From assembly GCF_034555375.1 (NCBI RefSeq), contig NZ_CP140706.1, positions 1,045,001 through 1,109,000 of the forward strand: a DNA stretch of 64,000 nucleotides, in the 5' to 3' direction. The translations under genes and the position numbers were made by a program. This DNA is from Pseudomonas sp. B33.4 (GTDB lineage: Bacteria; Pseudomonadota; Gammaproteobacteria; Pseudomonadales; Pseudomonadaceae). Positions 54,774-64,000 of the stretch are shown here, one piece after another (within the stretch, counting starts at the first letter, position 1; every line of letters begins with the position of its first letter). Under the pieces are notes generated by a model. The model did no database searches and was not told where the DNA came from. It saw only the letters and a program-made list of their open reading frames with translations.

Positions 54774-55238
54774 TCAGTCGGAGAAACTACCCTGCAATCG
54801 CTCGGCGCGAAACTCCAGGGTTTGCGGGCGATAACCGGGGCGCAGCGGTGGCAGGGGCAGGCAGTCTTCCCATTCACCGCCGGCCTGCAATTCGCCGGGG
54901 CCGCGATAGCGCGGGGCGGTGTACTGGTTGTCGGCCAGATTCACCGTGTCACCGGGCGCATAGGCTGCAATGCGCCAGCGCAGTTCGGTCAGGGGCACGT
55001 TATTGCCGTTTTTCATCTTCAATTGCAGCGGACGATCTGCCGGGCATTGCTGCGGGGCATAGCTGATGCGCATTTCAAGGCGCGCCAGTTGCTTGATCTC
55101 GCGGTTGTCCAGCCACACCACCCACATGGCCACGAAACCCAGGCCAATCGCCGCCGCCACTGAAACCGGCAAGGCTTTGGCCGGGTAGCGCAACAGCAGG
55201 ATCAGCCAGGTGATGACCAGCAAAATGCCGATGAACAT
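54774..55238 (-). CDS. Conserved small membrane protein of unknown function
   Basis: A 154-residue protein with two N-terminal hydrophobic helices (about 3-16 and 24-42) and an extra-membrane beta-rich domain containing QQCPADRPLQLKMKNGNN and PGELQAGGEWEDC. Two cysteines in that domain (in PQQCPA and WEDCLP) could form a disulphide if periplasmic. Pseudomonas homologues are sometimes labelled multidrug transporter without evidence. Possibly co-transcribed with the SDR downstream. Confidence 0.75.
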   Translation of the reverse strand: MFIGILLVITWLILLLRYPAKALPVSVAAAIGLGFVAMWVVWLDNREIKQLARLEMRISYAPQQCPADRPLQLKMKNGNNVPLTELRWRIAAYAPGDTVNLADNQYTAPRYRGPGELQAGGEWEDCLPLPPLRPGYRPQTLEFRAERLQGSFSD

Positions 55239-55420
55239 GTTGGAACGCTCCGTGAGTTCGTGCGCACCATCCTACCGAAGGCCCAGCGCAATGGACATTC
55301 GTTGCGCACGGGATTTAACCGTTGGTCGGAACTGTAATTTCTGACAGTGGGCATATCGTTACGCGTCTGCTCAGATCATTGCACGCGCAGAGGACGCGGT
55401 TATCGTGCGGGGTGAGCTAC

Positions 55421-58249
55421 ATGGACATGTTCAGCAAAACACCGGTGCTGGCAGTGAACGATCCACGCGGGCTCGCCGTTCGCAGGGTCGATTACTGGCG
55501 TTGCGACGCCATTCAAACGCCAGAACCCCGCATCCATCGCACGGCCCACGATGCGGCGGGTCGCGCAGTGACACAGTGGGACCCGCGATTATGGGCGCAG
55601 CAAAGTGATGATCTGGTACCGCCCAATCTGAGCGCCGTTTACACATTGAACGGGCAGGTTCTGCGCGCGAACAGCGTTGACGCCGGGATGCAGATCAGTC
55701 TGTTCGGTCTGGGTTCAGAAACACTGACGGATTGGGACAGTCGTGGCACCCGCCGGGACATTGAGCATGACCTGTTACTGCGGCCGACGGCGGTGTTCGA
55801 AGAAGGCGAGTTGCAACCACGCCGTTGCGCCGAGCGTTTTGGATATGGTCAGCCGGGTGATGCCGATCAGGCGCGTAATCAGCTTGGCCAACTGATTCGT
55901 CACGAGGACCCGGCGGGAAGCGTGCTGTTCGAGGCCTTTGCAATCACTGGGGAGAACGTCGAAAACACCCGACACTTCACCCTTGAACCCGTTTCCCCGG
56001 ATTGGCCTGAGCCAATCGATGAGCGCCAGCGTTTGCTGGAACCCGGTGAGGGCGCAATGACCCATTGGCGTTTCGGGCCCCTCGGTGCGGTGCTCGAGCA
56101 GATCGATGCGAAGGGTAACCGACATGACAGTGAGTTGACCCTCGATGGCGGCTTGCGCGCTCGCCATCTGCAGTTGCGCCATCAGACTGAGCGGCGGGCG
56201 GTGGTCAGCGATATTCACTACAACGCAGAAGGGCAGGTCACGCAGGAACTGGCGGGCAATGGCGTGCAGACAACGCTGACCTACCATCAAGCGGATGGGC
56301 GGCTGATGATGCGTCACGCCGCAACCGGTCAGGGCGTGGTCTTGCAGCATTTGCTGTACCAATACGACCGGACAGGCAATGTGCTGAGCATCGAAGACAA
56401 GGCACTGCCCGTGCGCTACTTCGCCAACCAGCGCATCGAACCGATCAGCCGCTTCACCTACGACAGCCTTTACCAGTTGAGTGAGGCCAGCGGATGGGAG
56501 TCGGGGACGGGCGATGGCGGCCCGACAGCGATCGCCAACTATTTGCAAACCTATGGTTATGACGCTGGCGGTAATCTGCTCAAGCTGACCCACGTCGGTG
56601 CACAGAGTCCAGGTCATGATCTGCAGGCTGCCCGCTACAGCAATCGCTGCCTGCCCTAGCGCAATGGCGTGCCCCCCGACGAGGCAGAGATCGCCGCAGC
56701 TTTCGACGCTCGCGGTAACTTGCTGCTGTTGGATCAAGGCCGGCAGTTGCAGTGGAATCTGCGCAATCAACTGGATGCGGTCGTTGCGGTGCAACGCGAT
56801 TCCGGTGCGGATGATCACGAAGTCTATCTCTACGACGGCGCTGGCCAGCGCGTACGCAAGATCCGGTCGCTGCAGACCAGGGTTCGTGCTGTCGTTACGC
56901 AGGTACGCTACCTCCCGGAACTGGAGTTGCGCACCGACAGCGGCACCGGCGAGGTGCTGCAAGTCATCACGGTGCAGACCGCCCTGAACAGTGTTCGTGT
57001 TCTGCACTGGGAGAGCCCGCCGCCAGCAAGCGTTAATGATCAGTATCGCTACAGTTTCAACGATCATCTGGGATCGATCAGTCTTGAACTGGCAGCGGAT
57101 GCGCAACTGATCAGCCGCGAGCATTTCTATCCGTTCGGTGCGACTGCGTGGAGTGAGGAAAGCGACATCAGTTACAAAACCGTGCGTTATTCGGGCAAGG
57201 AGCGTGATGCCACGGGTCTGTACTACTATGGTTTTCGTTATTACATGCCGTGGTTGCAGCGCTGGCTCAACCCTGACCCGAAAGGTTTTATCGACGGGCC
57301 GAATCTGTACCAGATGGTCGGTAACTCACCGATGCGGCATGCCGACAGCGACGGCGGTGAAAAGACCGATAAGCCAGAGTTGGCTGACAGTGCGAAAAAG
57401 CAGAAGGCGCTGCTGGATACGATGACTTCGGCTGCTGCGGATGTCAGAAATTCATTACTCAATCACACTCAGGCGCGGCACCGCTTTCAGGCGCTGGCCA
57501 GGCGGGTGACGACGCAACTGGGCAGCAGTCTGGTCAGGACTGGAGCTAAAGCTTTGGGTGGCGCGGCAGGCACAGCGTTGGGAGGAACATTGGGGCCGGC
57601 AATGGGGGCACTCGGGGGGCAGTTGGGTGCGCAGGCCGGCACTGCGCTGGCGAACGCCGTCATCACCAAGGTCGGGGACACCTTCCAGTTGAACCGTCCT
57701 ATCGACTTCAAGGGCAGCGAGATGAATCCGAAGGCGTTCGTTGAAAGCGTGGAGCCAAAAACGAAACTCAGTCTCGCCAAGGTAAAACTGGAGTTGGCCG
57801 CCCATGATCCGCGCACCGCCGACGGTCGATCACGTCTGGTGAAAATGGCTGGCACCAAGGCGGAGGGCAAAGCAATGGAGATAATCGCCGACGAACTGGG
57901 ATCGGAGGCACCGGGCCTGATCCAGACGGGACGGGAGTTTGCCCATGCTTCGCAAGGTTTGAATGCCGAGGCGTTGAGTGAAGCTTACGAACATATTCCG
58001 GTAAACATCGACATGGCAACGTTCAGGACGTTAGCCATCGTGAACGAGTTGGCGACTTCCGGCAGTTCAGATCCTAAGCTTTTCGAAAAGGTTGCAGGGC
58101 TTTCAATGCAAACATCGAGCACCGTTCAAGCGCTGGAACGGACTCAGGACTTCATTGGATTGATTGCACCGACACCATACGCCGGGAGGCAGCAATCGCT
58201 GGGCGGAAGTTCCCGGCCGAGACTGACCCGCCAACATTCGCTCGGCTGA
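55421..58249 (+). pseudogene. RHS/TccC-like insecticidal toxin protein interrupted by one in-frame TAG
   Basis: A single 942-codon frame encodes a TccC-type RHS protein, broken only by TAG at 56657-56659. The upstream part (413 residues from the ATG at 55421) holds RHS/YD repeats; the part from 56669 continues in the same frame through FNDHLGSISLEL and the RHS core (RYSGKERDATGLYYYGFRYYMPWLQRWLNPDP) into a variable C-terminal region. That region has a Gly/Ala-zipper stretch (GGAAGTALGGTLGPAMGALGG) and no toxin fold I recognise. Codon quality is good on both sides, so the lesion is recent, a sequencing error, or read through. Confidence 0.85.
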
Positions 58250-58264
58250 AAAAAACCCGCCCAA

Positions 58265-58290
58265 CCCGCTGCGGATAGGGGACGCAGCGG
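58265..58290. terminator. Hairpin between convergent RHS gene and algA
   Basis: CCCGCTGCG and CGCAGCGGG form a nine-base stem with an eight-base loop in the 73-bp gap. The A-run before it (AAAAAAA at 58249-58256) gives a U tail on the minus strand, so it probably ends the alginate operon after algA. Confidence 0.7.
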
Positions 58291-58322
58291 GCTGGACGGG
58301 GGCTTCTTGTTTTATCGATCAA

Positions 58323-59774
58323 TTACTGCGCGATGGTCTTCACCGACACGCCGCGTTCGATCGGGGTGGAACGGCCGTAGATATCTTCGAAGCGTTCGAT
58401 ATCGTCTTCACCCAGGTACGAACCCGACTGGACTTCGATGATTTCCAGCGGGATCTTGCCCGGGTTGCGCAGGCGATGCACCGAGGCGATCGGGATATAG
58501 GTCGACTGGTTTTCGCAGAGCAGGAACACGTTTTCATCGCAGGTCACTTCGGCGGTGCCGCTGACCACGATCCAGTGCTCGGCGCGGTGGTGGTGCATCT
58601 GCAACGACAGGCACGCGCCCGGTTTCACCGAGATGTGCTTGACCTGGAAACGCCCGCCCATGTCCACCGAGTCGTACGAACCCCACGGACGATAGACTTC
58701 GCAGTGGTTCTGGGTTTCGCTGCGGCCCTGCTCATTGAGCGTGTTGACCATCTGCTTGACGCCCTGAACCTTGTCTTTGTGGGCGATCATCATGGCGTCT
58801 TTGGTTTCGACCACGACAATGTTTTCCAGACCGATCACCGACACCAGTTTGCCGTTGCCGTGGATCATGCAGTTCTTGCTGTCCTGAATCACCACATCGC
58901 CCTTGGTGACGTTGCCGTTGGCGTCCTTCTCGTTGACTTCCCACAGCGACGACCAGCAGCCGACATCGCTCCAGCCAGCGGTCAGCGGCACGACGCAGGC
59001 GCGCTGGGTTTTTTCCATGACGGAGTAATCGATGGAGTTGTCCGGGCAGCAGGCGAAGGTGGCTTCGTCGAAGGTGATGGTGTCGGCGTCTTGCTGGCTG
59101 CGTTCGAGGGTCAGCAGGCAGGTGTCGTAGATGTCCGGATCGTGCTTTTTCAGTTCTTCGAGGAAGCGGCTGGCGCGGAACAGGAACATGCCGCTGTTCC
59201 AGTAGTAGCCGCCGGATTCGACGTACTCGGTGGCACGTTTGACGTCTGGTTTCTCGACGAAGTGCGAGACCCGGCTGACGCCTTCGGGCAGCAGCGAATC
59301 GCCGGTGGATTTGATGTAGCCGTAACCGGTCTCCGGTTTGGTTGCCGGCACGCCGAACAGGACCATTTCGCCATTTTCGGCGGCGACGGTGGCCAGGGCC
59401 AGAGCGCGTTGCAGGGCTTTCTGGTCTTCCAGCACGTGATCGGCCGGCAGCACCAGCATCAGTTCGTCACGGCCTTCATTAACCAGCATCATCGCAGTCA
59501 GCGCCACGGCCGGCGCAGTGTTGCGGCCGAACGGTTCCATCAGGATGCGCTGGCACTCCAGATTGCGGTTGCTCAACTGCTCGTTGACGATGAAGCGGTG
59601 ATCCTTGTTGCAGACCACGATCGGGGTGTCCATGCCTTCGAACACCAGGCGTTCGAGGGTCTGCTGGAACAGCGTGTGTTCGCCGGTCAGGGCGAGGAAT
59701 TGCTTAGGGAACTGCTTACGCGAAAGCGGCCAAAGACGTGAACCGCTACCACCTGACAAGATCACCGGAATCAT
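58323..59774 (-). CDS. algA: Mannose-1-phosphate guanylyltransferase/mannose-6-phosphate isomerase
   Basis: This 483-residue bifunctional enzyme makes mannose-6-phosphate from fructose-6-phosphate and GDP-mannose from mannose-1-phosphate for alginate. The nucleotidyltransferase domain (1-about 345) starts GGSGSRLWPLSRKQFPKQFL; the C-terminal type II isomerase cupin has SLQMHHHRAEHWIVVSGTAE with metal-binding histidines. The ATG at 59774 has GGAG nine bases upstream. It is the last alginate operon gene, separated from algF by a REP pair. Confidence 0.96.
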   Translation of the reverse strand: MIPVILSGGSGSRLWPLSRKQFPKQFLALTGEHTLFQQTLERLVFEGMDTPIVVCNKDHRFIVNEQLSNRNLECQRILMEPFGRNTAPAVALTAMMLVNEGRDELMLVLPADHVLEDQKALQRALALATVAAENGEMVLFGVPATKPETGYGYIKSTGDSLLPEGVSRVSHFVEKPDVKRATEYVESGGYYWNSGMFLFRASRFLEELKKHDPDIYDTCLLTLERSQQDADTITFDEATFACCPDNSIDYSVMEKTQRACVVPLTAGWSDVGCWSSLWEVNEKDANGNVTKGDVVIQDSKNCMIHGNGKLVSVIGLENIVVVETKDAMMIAHKDKVQGVKQMVNTLNEQGRSETQNHCEVYRPWGSYDSVDMGGRFQVKHISVKPGACLSLQMHHHRAEHWIVVSGTAEVTCDENVFLLCENQSTYIPIASVHRLRNPGKIPLEIIEVQSGSYLGEDDIERFEDIYGRSTPIERGVSVKTIAQ

Positions 59775-59870
59775 ATTGTTTACTCCATAAAATCGATTGG
59801 TTAGAGGCACGAACGCTGTGTCGTTTCACTCTTGTTTTTGTCTCGTATCCGAACTGACAACCCGATCCCC

Positions 59871-59960
59871 TGTAGGAGTGAGCCTGCTCGCGATTGCGGT
59901 GGGTCAATCAACACATTCTTTGAATGTGAAACCGATATCGCGAGCAGGCTCACTCCTACA
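59871..59960. repeat. Paired REP palindrome between algF and algA
   Basis: TGTAGGAGTGAGCCTGCTCGCGAT and its inverse ending CACTCCTACA lie within the alginate operon, where they may reduce algA read-through or stabilise the upstream message. Confidence 0.92.
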
Positions 59961-59989
59961 TGGGGAAAAGCGTCAGTTCGGAAAATTTG

Positions 59990-60646
59990 TTAGCGAGTCG
60001 ATACCGGGCGTTTCACCCAGACTGGCGACAGGCTGCTGCCCGAACCGGTGACGTACAGCACTGCGGCTTCACCACGCTCCAGGGCGACCGGCTTCACGTC
60101 GCCGACTTTTTTGTCACCTTCGTACAGCGCCAGGCTGACTTTCACCGGGTTGATTTCACGTTCGCCACGGCCCTTGGCGGCCACGTTCGGCACCACGTCG
60201 GTCTTGCCGTCGGCGGTCTTCAGGGTCAGCGGCTTGTCGCTGAGGTTCTGCACACGCACCAACGATTTCTGTTTGTTCTTGAACGGCGGCTCTTCGATCA
60301 GTTGCGGCGCGCCGGAAGCGTTGTTGACCAGGGTGTAGTAGTGGTCACCGGCGAGTTTCACCGGCAGGGTCTGGCTGCCGACCTTGGCGCTGTAATCACC
60401 GCCCGGCATGAAGCTGAAGTCGCTGCTGGCCAGTGGCGCAACGTCGCTCAGGTTGGTGCTGCCGACAGTGGCGCTGACTTCAGCGTTGCTGGCGTTGTAG
60501 ACACGCACGAAGGACGAGCCTTTCGGTGCGGTCGGGCCGTACAGGGCAGCATCGCCACCGGCAAAGGCAGGCACGGAAAGCACGCTGAGGCCAGCAACCA
60601 GAGCGAAGCTTTTAGCGAGACGACGAGGAGTAGTAGTGAAAGTCAT
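59990..60646 (-). CDS. algF: Alginate O-acetylation protein AlgF
   Basis: A 218-residue periplasmic protein with a signal peptide (about 1-29, ending VPAFAGG) and a beta-rich body (GSSFVRVYNASNAEVSATVGS, KSLVRVQNLSDKPLTLKTADG). AlgF is needed with AlgI, AlgJ and AlgX for acetylation of mannuronate residues. It starts 14 bases after algJ. Confidence 0.95.
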   Translation of the reverse strand: MTFTTTPRRLAKSFALVAGLSVLSVPAFAGGDAALYGPTAPKGSSFVRVYNASNAEVSATVGSTNLSDVAPLASSDFSFMPGGDYSAKVGSQTLPVKLAGDHYYTLVNNASGAPQLIEEPPFKNKQKSLVRVQNLSDKPLTLKTADGKTDVVPNVAAKGRGEREINPVKVSLALYEGDKKVGDVKPVALERGEAAVLYVTGSGSSLSPVWVKRPVSTR

Positions 60647-60660
60647 GGTGTACCTCTCTT

Positions 60661-61836
60661 TCAGTTTTGCGCCCGATCGGGCGTCTCGGATTTAGTGTTG
60701 ATTGCTACGTTTTGTTGGCGCGCGCCGGCTTGTTTAAGCTCTGCGACCCACTGCGGGTCGGCGTCACCGATTTCGTTGTTCACAGGCAGATATCGTTCAG
60801 GGAACTCCCAGATCAGCACCTGTGGCGGGCTGTTCTTGAAGTCATCGCTTTTCAGGTAGCTGAGCATCGGCAGGATCGGGCCGTGGCCGTCTTCGGCGTA
60901 GCTCACCACGTCGCTGTGCAGCGCTTGTTTCAGCGCGCCGACGAAGTTCCAGTTGGGGTTGGCGCTGTAGCTGGTGCCGACCAGTGCCACCGGCACTTCA
61001 TTGCTGGCGAACAGCGCGTCGTCACCGGCAGGCTGATCGCCAGCCGCGACGGTGTTGCGCTTTTGCAGCGGCTCTTGCGCCGGCATCAGGTTTTCAAACA
61101 GCGGATCGAGCGGCAGGAACAGACGCAGATCGCCCTTGTGCGTGACCTTCTCGGCTGGCGTGGTGACGAAGCGCTGCGGCTCGCCGCTGAGCGGGAACTT
61201 GTCGGCGATGGTTTTCGCCAGGGTGTTCGCGGCGATCTCGGCGCCTTCCGGCGTCCAGTGGGTGTCGGTGCGCAGGAACACTTGCTGACCGTTCTGCTTG
61301 GCCTGTTGGAAAGGCTTGAGCAGGTCAGGGGCGAGGATCTTGTCGGCCGCCACGCGCTGGTGGAAATCCTGATAAAGGTTTTCGTGAATGCTCGCCGGTT
61401 TCACTTCACCCAGATGCTCCGGGTACAGACGAACCTTGGCCGGCACGATCGCCATCACCAGTTTCACGCCTTTCTCTTTCAAGGTCTGGCGTACGCCTTC
61501 GACCAGCGCGTAGTTGCCTTGCAGGTTCAGCTCTTCGTTGACGATCGGGTTGAATTCTTCATCGCTGTACAACCACTGATCGCGACCGAGCACCACGCCC
61601 GGACGACCTTCGTTGAACAGTTTGAAATCCAGCGCGGCCCAGAGATTGGTGCCCAGACGCTTGATCGGGAATTCATCGTCGTAGTGCGTTTCCACAGCCT
61701 TGGTCCAGCGGCCGTTGAGCACTGTCGCATCGGCGTTGGTGCTGAAGCCGAAGAAGCTGCGAACCGACCACAGACCGAGGACCAACAACGTCACCAGGAA
61801 CAGGGCGATGTAGAAGATGCGTAATGAGCGGGTCAT
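60661..61836 (-). CDS. algJ: Alginate O-acetyltransferase AlgJ
   Basis: A 391-residue periplasmic SGNH-like acetylesterase/transferase anchored by an uncleaved N-terminal helix (about 5-29). The catalytic residues are Asp191 and His193 (RTDTHW) and Ser289 (VGTSYS), one position shifted from Asp190/His192/Ser288 of P. aeruginosa AlgJ. It works with AlgI, which passes acetyl groups across the inner membrane. Confidence 0.96.
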   Translation of the reverse strand: MTRSLRIFYIALFLVTLLVLGLWSVRSFFGFSTNADATVLNGRWTKAVETHYDDEFPIKRLGTNLWAALDFKLFNEGRPGVVLGRDQWLYSDEEFNPIVNEELNLQGNYALVEGVRQTLKEKGVKLVMAIVPAKVRLYPEHLGEVKPASIHENLYQDFHQRVAADKILAPDLLKPFQQAKQNGQQVFLRTDTHWTPEGAEIAANTLAKTIADKFPLSGEPQRFVTTPAEKVTHKGDLRLFLPLDPLFENLMPAQEPLQKRNTVAAGDQPAGDDALFASNEVPVALVGTSYSANPNWNFVGALKQALHSDVVSYAEDGHGPILPMLSYLKSDDFKNSPPQVLIWEFPERYLPVNNEIGDADPQWVAELKQAGARQQNVAINTKSETPDRAQN

Positions 61837-61846
61837 GTCAGATCCC

Positions 61847-63412
61847 TCAGAACTGGAAGTAAAGGAACGGCGAGAAGCTTTGCGCCGAAAGTTTGAGAAT
61901 CGAGGCGATGAACAGCAGCAGGATCAGGCCGCGCATCACGTAACGGGACCAGTCCGCCGTCCAGTAAGCCGGTTGCACCTGGGCTTCGACGCCGACGGCG
62001 TAGCCAGGCTCGTGGATGCTCGCCGGGTTTTCGCCAGGGGCTGCCTTGATCATTCCCGGAGTCGCGGTGGCAGGGCCGTTGGCCTCGACGTTGACTTCAG
62101 GTTTGCTCTTGGCCGGCGGCTGATTGGTGTACAGATCACGCAGGCCGAAGAACGCCAGCGTCACGTACGCCACTACGAGGGTTGCCACTTGCAGACCGGT
62201 GAGGCTGGCCTGATTGAGTTCCGACAGCGACCAGTCGCCGAAGCTGAACATCGCGCCGTACATACGGCCGGCGACATGCAGGTTTTCGGCGCGGAAGATC
62301 ACCCAGCCCATTACCACGAGCAGGAAGGTCAGCGCCCAGCGGATCGGGTTGAGGCTGCGTGGCGAGGTGTTCAGGCCCAGCGCTTTTTCAATCGCCAGCC
62401 ACATGCCGTGCCATGCGCCCCAGACGATGTAGGTGATGTTCGCGCCGTGCCACAGACCACCGAGGAGCATGGTCAGGAACAGGTTGCGATAGGTCATCAG
62501 CGTGCCTTTACGGTTACCGCCGAGGGTGATGTACAGATAGTCACGCAGCCAGGTCGACAGGCTGATGTGCCAGCGGCGCCAGAACTCGGTGATCGACTGG
62601 CTGATGTACGGCTGTTTGAAGTTTTCCATAAAACGGAAACCCATCATCAAGCCCAGACCGATGGCCATGTCGCTGTAACCGGAGAAGTCGAAATACAGCT
62701 GCGCGGTGTAGGCCAGCGCGCCAAGCCACGCGTCACCGGTGGTCGGGTTTTGCAGGGCGAAGCAATGGTCGGCGACCACCGCGAGGGTGTCGGCGATGAA
62801 GACTTTTTTGATGAAACCCTGCATGAACCGCGTGCAGCCCTCGGAGAACTTGTCGAGGGTGTGCGTGCGGTTGTTGAACTGGTCGGCGAGGTCGCGAAAA
62901 CGCAGGACCGGGCCGGCAATCAAGTGCGGGAAGATCGCCACGAACGCCGCGAAGTCGATCAGGTTGCGCGTGGCCGGGGTGTCGCCGCGATACACGTCGA
63001 TGATGTAGCTGATCGATTCGAAGATGTAGAACGAGATACCGATCGGCAGCAGCACGTGGGTGAGGATGAACGGCTCAAGACCCACCGAGGTCATCATCGC
63101 GTTGATGCTGTCGACACCGAAGTTGGCGTACTTGAAGTAGCCGAGGATGCACAGGTCGACTGCGACACCAAGCAACAGCCAGCGCTGCGCCGGTTTGGTC
63201 CGCACACCGGCGGCACCGACTTTGAGGCCGATCCAGTAGTTCCACAGCGTGACGGCGGCGAACAGCGCGAGGAAGTCCACACGCCACCAGGCATAGAACA
63301 CGTAGCTGGCGATCAGCAGCAGCAAATTGCGATAGCGTTGCCCGCTCAAGTAGTACAAGCCGAGAAAGATCGGCAAGAACAGAAACAGGAACACGTTGGA
63401 TGAAAATACCAT
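61847..63412 (-). CDS. algI: Alginate O-acetyltransferase AlgI (MBOAT)
   Basis: A 521-residue polytopic MBOAT protein of the inner membrane, matching the size of P. aeruginosa AlgI. RWHISLSTWLRDYLYITLGGNR and LLGGLWHGANITYIVWGAWHG contain the conserved MBOAT histidines. The ATG at 63412 begins the family-typical MVFSSNVFLFLFLP and has GGAGAG seven bases upstream; a frame extension to 63490 is unsupported. Usually algL is close upstream, but here a repeat-filled 391-bp gap intervenes. Confidence 0.96.
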   Translation of the reverse strand: MVFSSNVFLFLFLPIFLGLYYLSGQRYRNLLLLIASYVFYAWWRVDFLALFAAVTLWNYWIGLKVGAAGVRTKPAQRWLLLGVAVDLCILGYFKYANFGVDSINAMMTSVGLEPFILTHVLLPIGISFYIFESISYIIDVYRGDTPATRNLIDFAAFVAIFPHLIAGPVLRFRDLADQFNNRTHTLDKFSEGCTRFMQGFIKKVFIADTLAVVADHCFALQNPTTGDAWLGALAYTAQLYFDFSGYSDMAIGLGLMMGFRFMENFKQPYISQSITEFWRRWHISLSTWLRDYLYITLGGNRKGTLMTYRNLFLTMLLGGLWHGANITYIVWGAWHGMWLAIEKALGLNTSPRSLNPIRWALTFLLVVMGWVIFRAENLHVAGRMYGAMFSFGDWSLSELNQASLTGLQVATLVVAYVTLAFFGLRDLYTNQPPAKSKPEVNVEANGPATATPGMIKAAPGENPASIHEPGYAVGVEAQVQPAYWTADWSRYVMRGLILLLFIASILKLSAQSFSPFLYFQF

Positions 63413-63527
63413 CCCGATCTCTCCATGTTTGAACCAACAGTCAAGGGCCAAAGCCCCCCCAAACCCCCCGTGGTAGTGGAGGGGTGACACAGTGCTTGCT
63501 TGAGGTCGGAGCTGGCCGTCAGACCGC

Positions 63528-63787
63528 GCCCCTCACCCCCCGCCCTCTCCCGGAGGGAGAGGGAGCCTGATCTCCATGGTTTTCAAAAATGGAGATCGAC
63601 TCGGTATTTCTTTGCCGCCTGATCTCGGTTGTTTTTCAACGCCTGAGATCGACTCGATATTTCCTTGCAGTCTGATCTCGGTTGTTTTTCAACACCTGAG
63701 ACCGACTGGGTATTTCATTTCGGCGTAACTCGCACAGCCACCTCGGTCAGTCCCCTCTCCCTCCGGGAGAGGGTTAGGGTGAGGGGC
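63528..63787. repeat. Hairpin-ended dispersed element, copy H, inside the alginate operon
   Basis: Left end GCCCCTCACCCCCC with the CCCTCTCCC/GGGAGAGGG hairpin; right end hairpin plus GGTTAGGGTGAGGGGCT. The interior has three tandem units of 52-53 bp (starting 63565, 63617 and 63670), each with a GATCTC...GAGATC-type dyad and a TCGACTCGGT-like core (63596-63605). It ends 16 bases from the algL stop. Confidence 0.9.
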
Positions 63788-63803
63788 TTTTGCTTTTCGC
63801 CTT

Positions 63804-64000
63804 TCAAGAACCCTTGTTGCCCTTCTCATGCGACGGGTCGTAGACCTTGGTCAGGTCGCCACCCAGGCGGAAGGTCTTGAACGGCTGCATGCCGCGCTTC
63901 TTCTCGATGACATCCGGCGCACAGGTGTAGAGCGTGCAGAACGGTTCGAGCCAGGCGAATTTCATGTCCTCTTTCAAGTCGGTCATGTCCTGCTCTTTGC
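63804..64000 (-). CDS. algL: Alginate lyase AlgL, C-terminal part (runs off the window)
   Basis: The last 65 codons are visible: KEQD, then [30 protein letters not shown] and [19 protein letters not shown], which match the C-terminus of Pseudomonas AlgL, the periplasmic mannuronate lyase that clears misplaced alginate. The order algL-I-J-F-A fits the standard alginate biosynthesis operon. The gene continues beyond position 64000, so the methionine at 63986 is internal. Confidence 0.93.
   Translation of the reverse strand, partial: KEQDMTDLKEDMKFAWLEPFCTLYTCAPDVIEKKRGMQPFKTFRLGGDLTKVYDPSHEKGNKGS

Noticed and set aside
58476..59741. 421-residue plus-strand open frame opposite algA
   Set aside because: Antisense shadow of algA without homology or ribosome site.
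61817..63403. 528-residue plus-strand open frame opposite algI
   Set aside because: Antisense shadow of a well-conserved membrane protein; composition (Gln/Asp/His/Val-rich) is typical of GC-rich reverse frames.

Overview
The window looks like chromosome of a fluorescent-group Pseudomonas. It is GC-rich, carries Pseudomonas-type REP palindromes, the end of the alginate operon (algL-I-J-F-A), an hmg homogentisate cluster with its IclR regulator, FecIRA-type iron signalling and many Pseudomonas-restricted DUF families. All calls come from reading the sequence; no database search was run.

Layout. 1-3.7 kb: end of an lrgAB/cidAB-type pair, a class II aldolase with an overlapping alpha/beta hydrolase that strongly resembles mammalian MEST, and an SDR dehydrogenase. 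3.7-6.1 kb: an S-type bacteriocin with an overlapping small immunity candidate. 6.8-12.7 kb: a DUF1302/DUF1329 envelope pair followed by a MalT-like LuxR regulator. 12.9-15.3 kb: a large AT-richer putative toxin. 15.3-21 kb: hmgR and hmgA-fahA-maiA with a 17-bp palindromic operator candidate and an aromatic-acid transporter. 21-29.3 kb: SirB1, a leucine-dehydrogenase-like protein lacking a catalytic lysine, SOS gene yebG with a LexA box, psiE, sdaA-sdaC with a divergent LysR regulator, and an HPF-like protein.

29.3-30.3 kb: a DUF559 endonuclease gene framed by two copies of a hairpin-ended repeat that recurs, without the nuclease, at 40.8, 45.6, 46.5-46.9 and 63.5 kb. This is the best candidate here for an undescribed mobile or repeat-maintenance system. 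30.3-41 kb: two cell-surface signalling systems (fecIRA on the minus strand; DUF3649-PepSY-DUF3325-sigma-FecR-receptor on the plus strand) diverging from one Fur-box-like site. 41-48.6 kb: AraC and LysR regulators, an EamA exporter, a DUF2165 protein, a 2-hydroxyacid dehydrogenase, an unknown gene behind an SOS-like palindrome, and a tandem duplication of a DUF6124 gene with tandem repeats between the copies. 48.9-53.8 kb: a four-gene NodT/FUSC/DUF1656/HlyD efflux operon. 53.9-58.2 kb: an SDR, a small membrane protein, and a TccC-like RHS gene broken by one in-frame TAG. 58.3-64 kb: algA, algF, algJ, algI and the 3' end of algL, with repeats inserted in two intergenic gaps.

The common themes are interbacterial or host antagonism (bacteriocin, putative toxin, RHS protein), iron scavenging, aromatic and amino-acid catabolism, and heavy colonisation of gene 3' ends by palindromic repeats.
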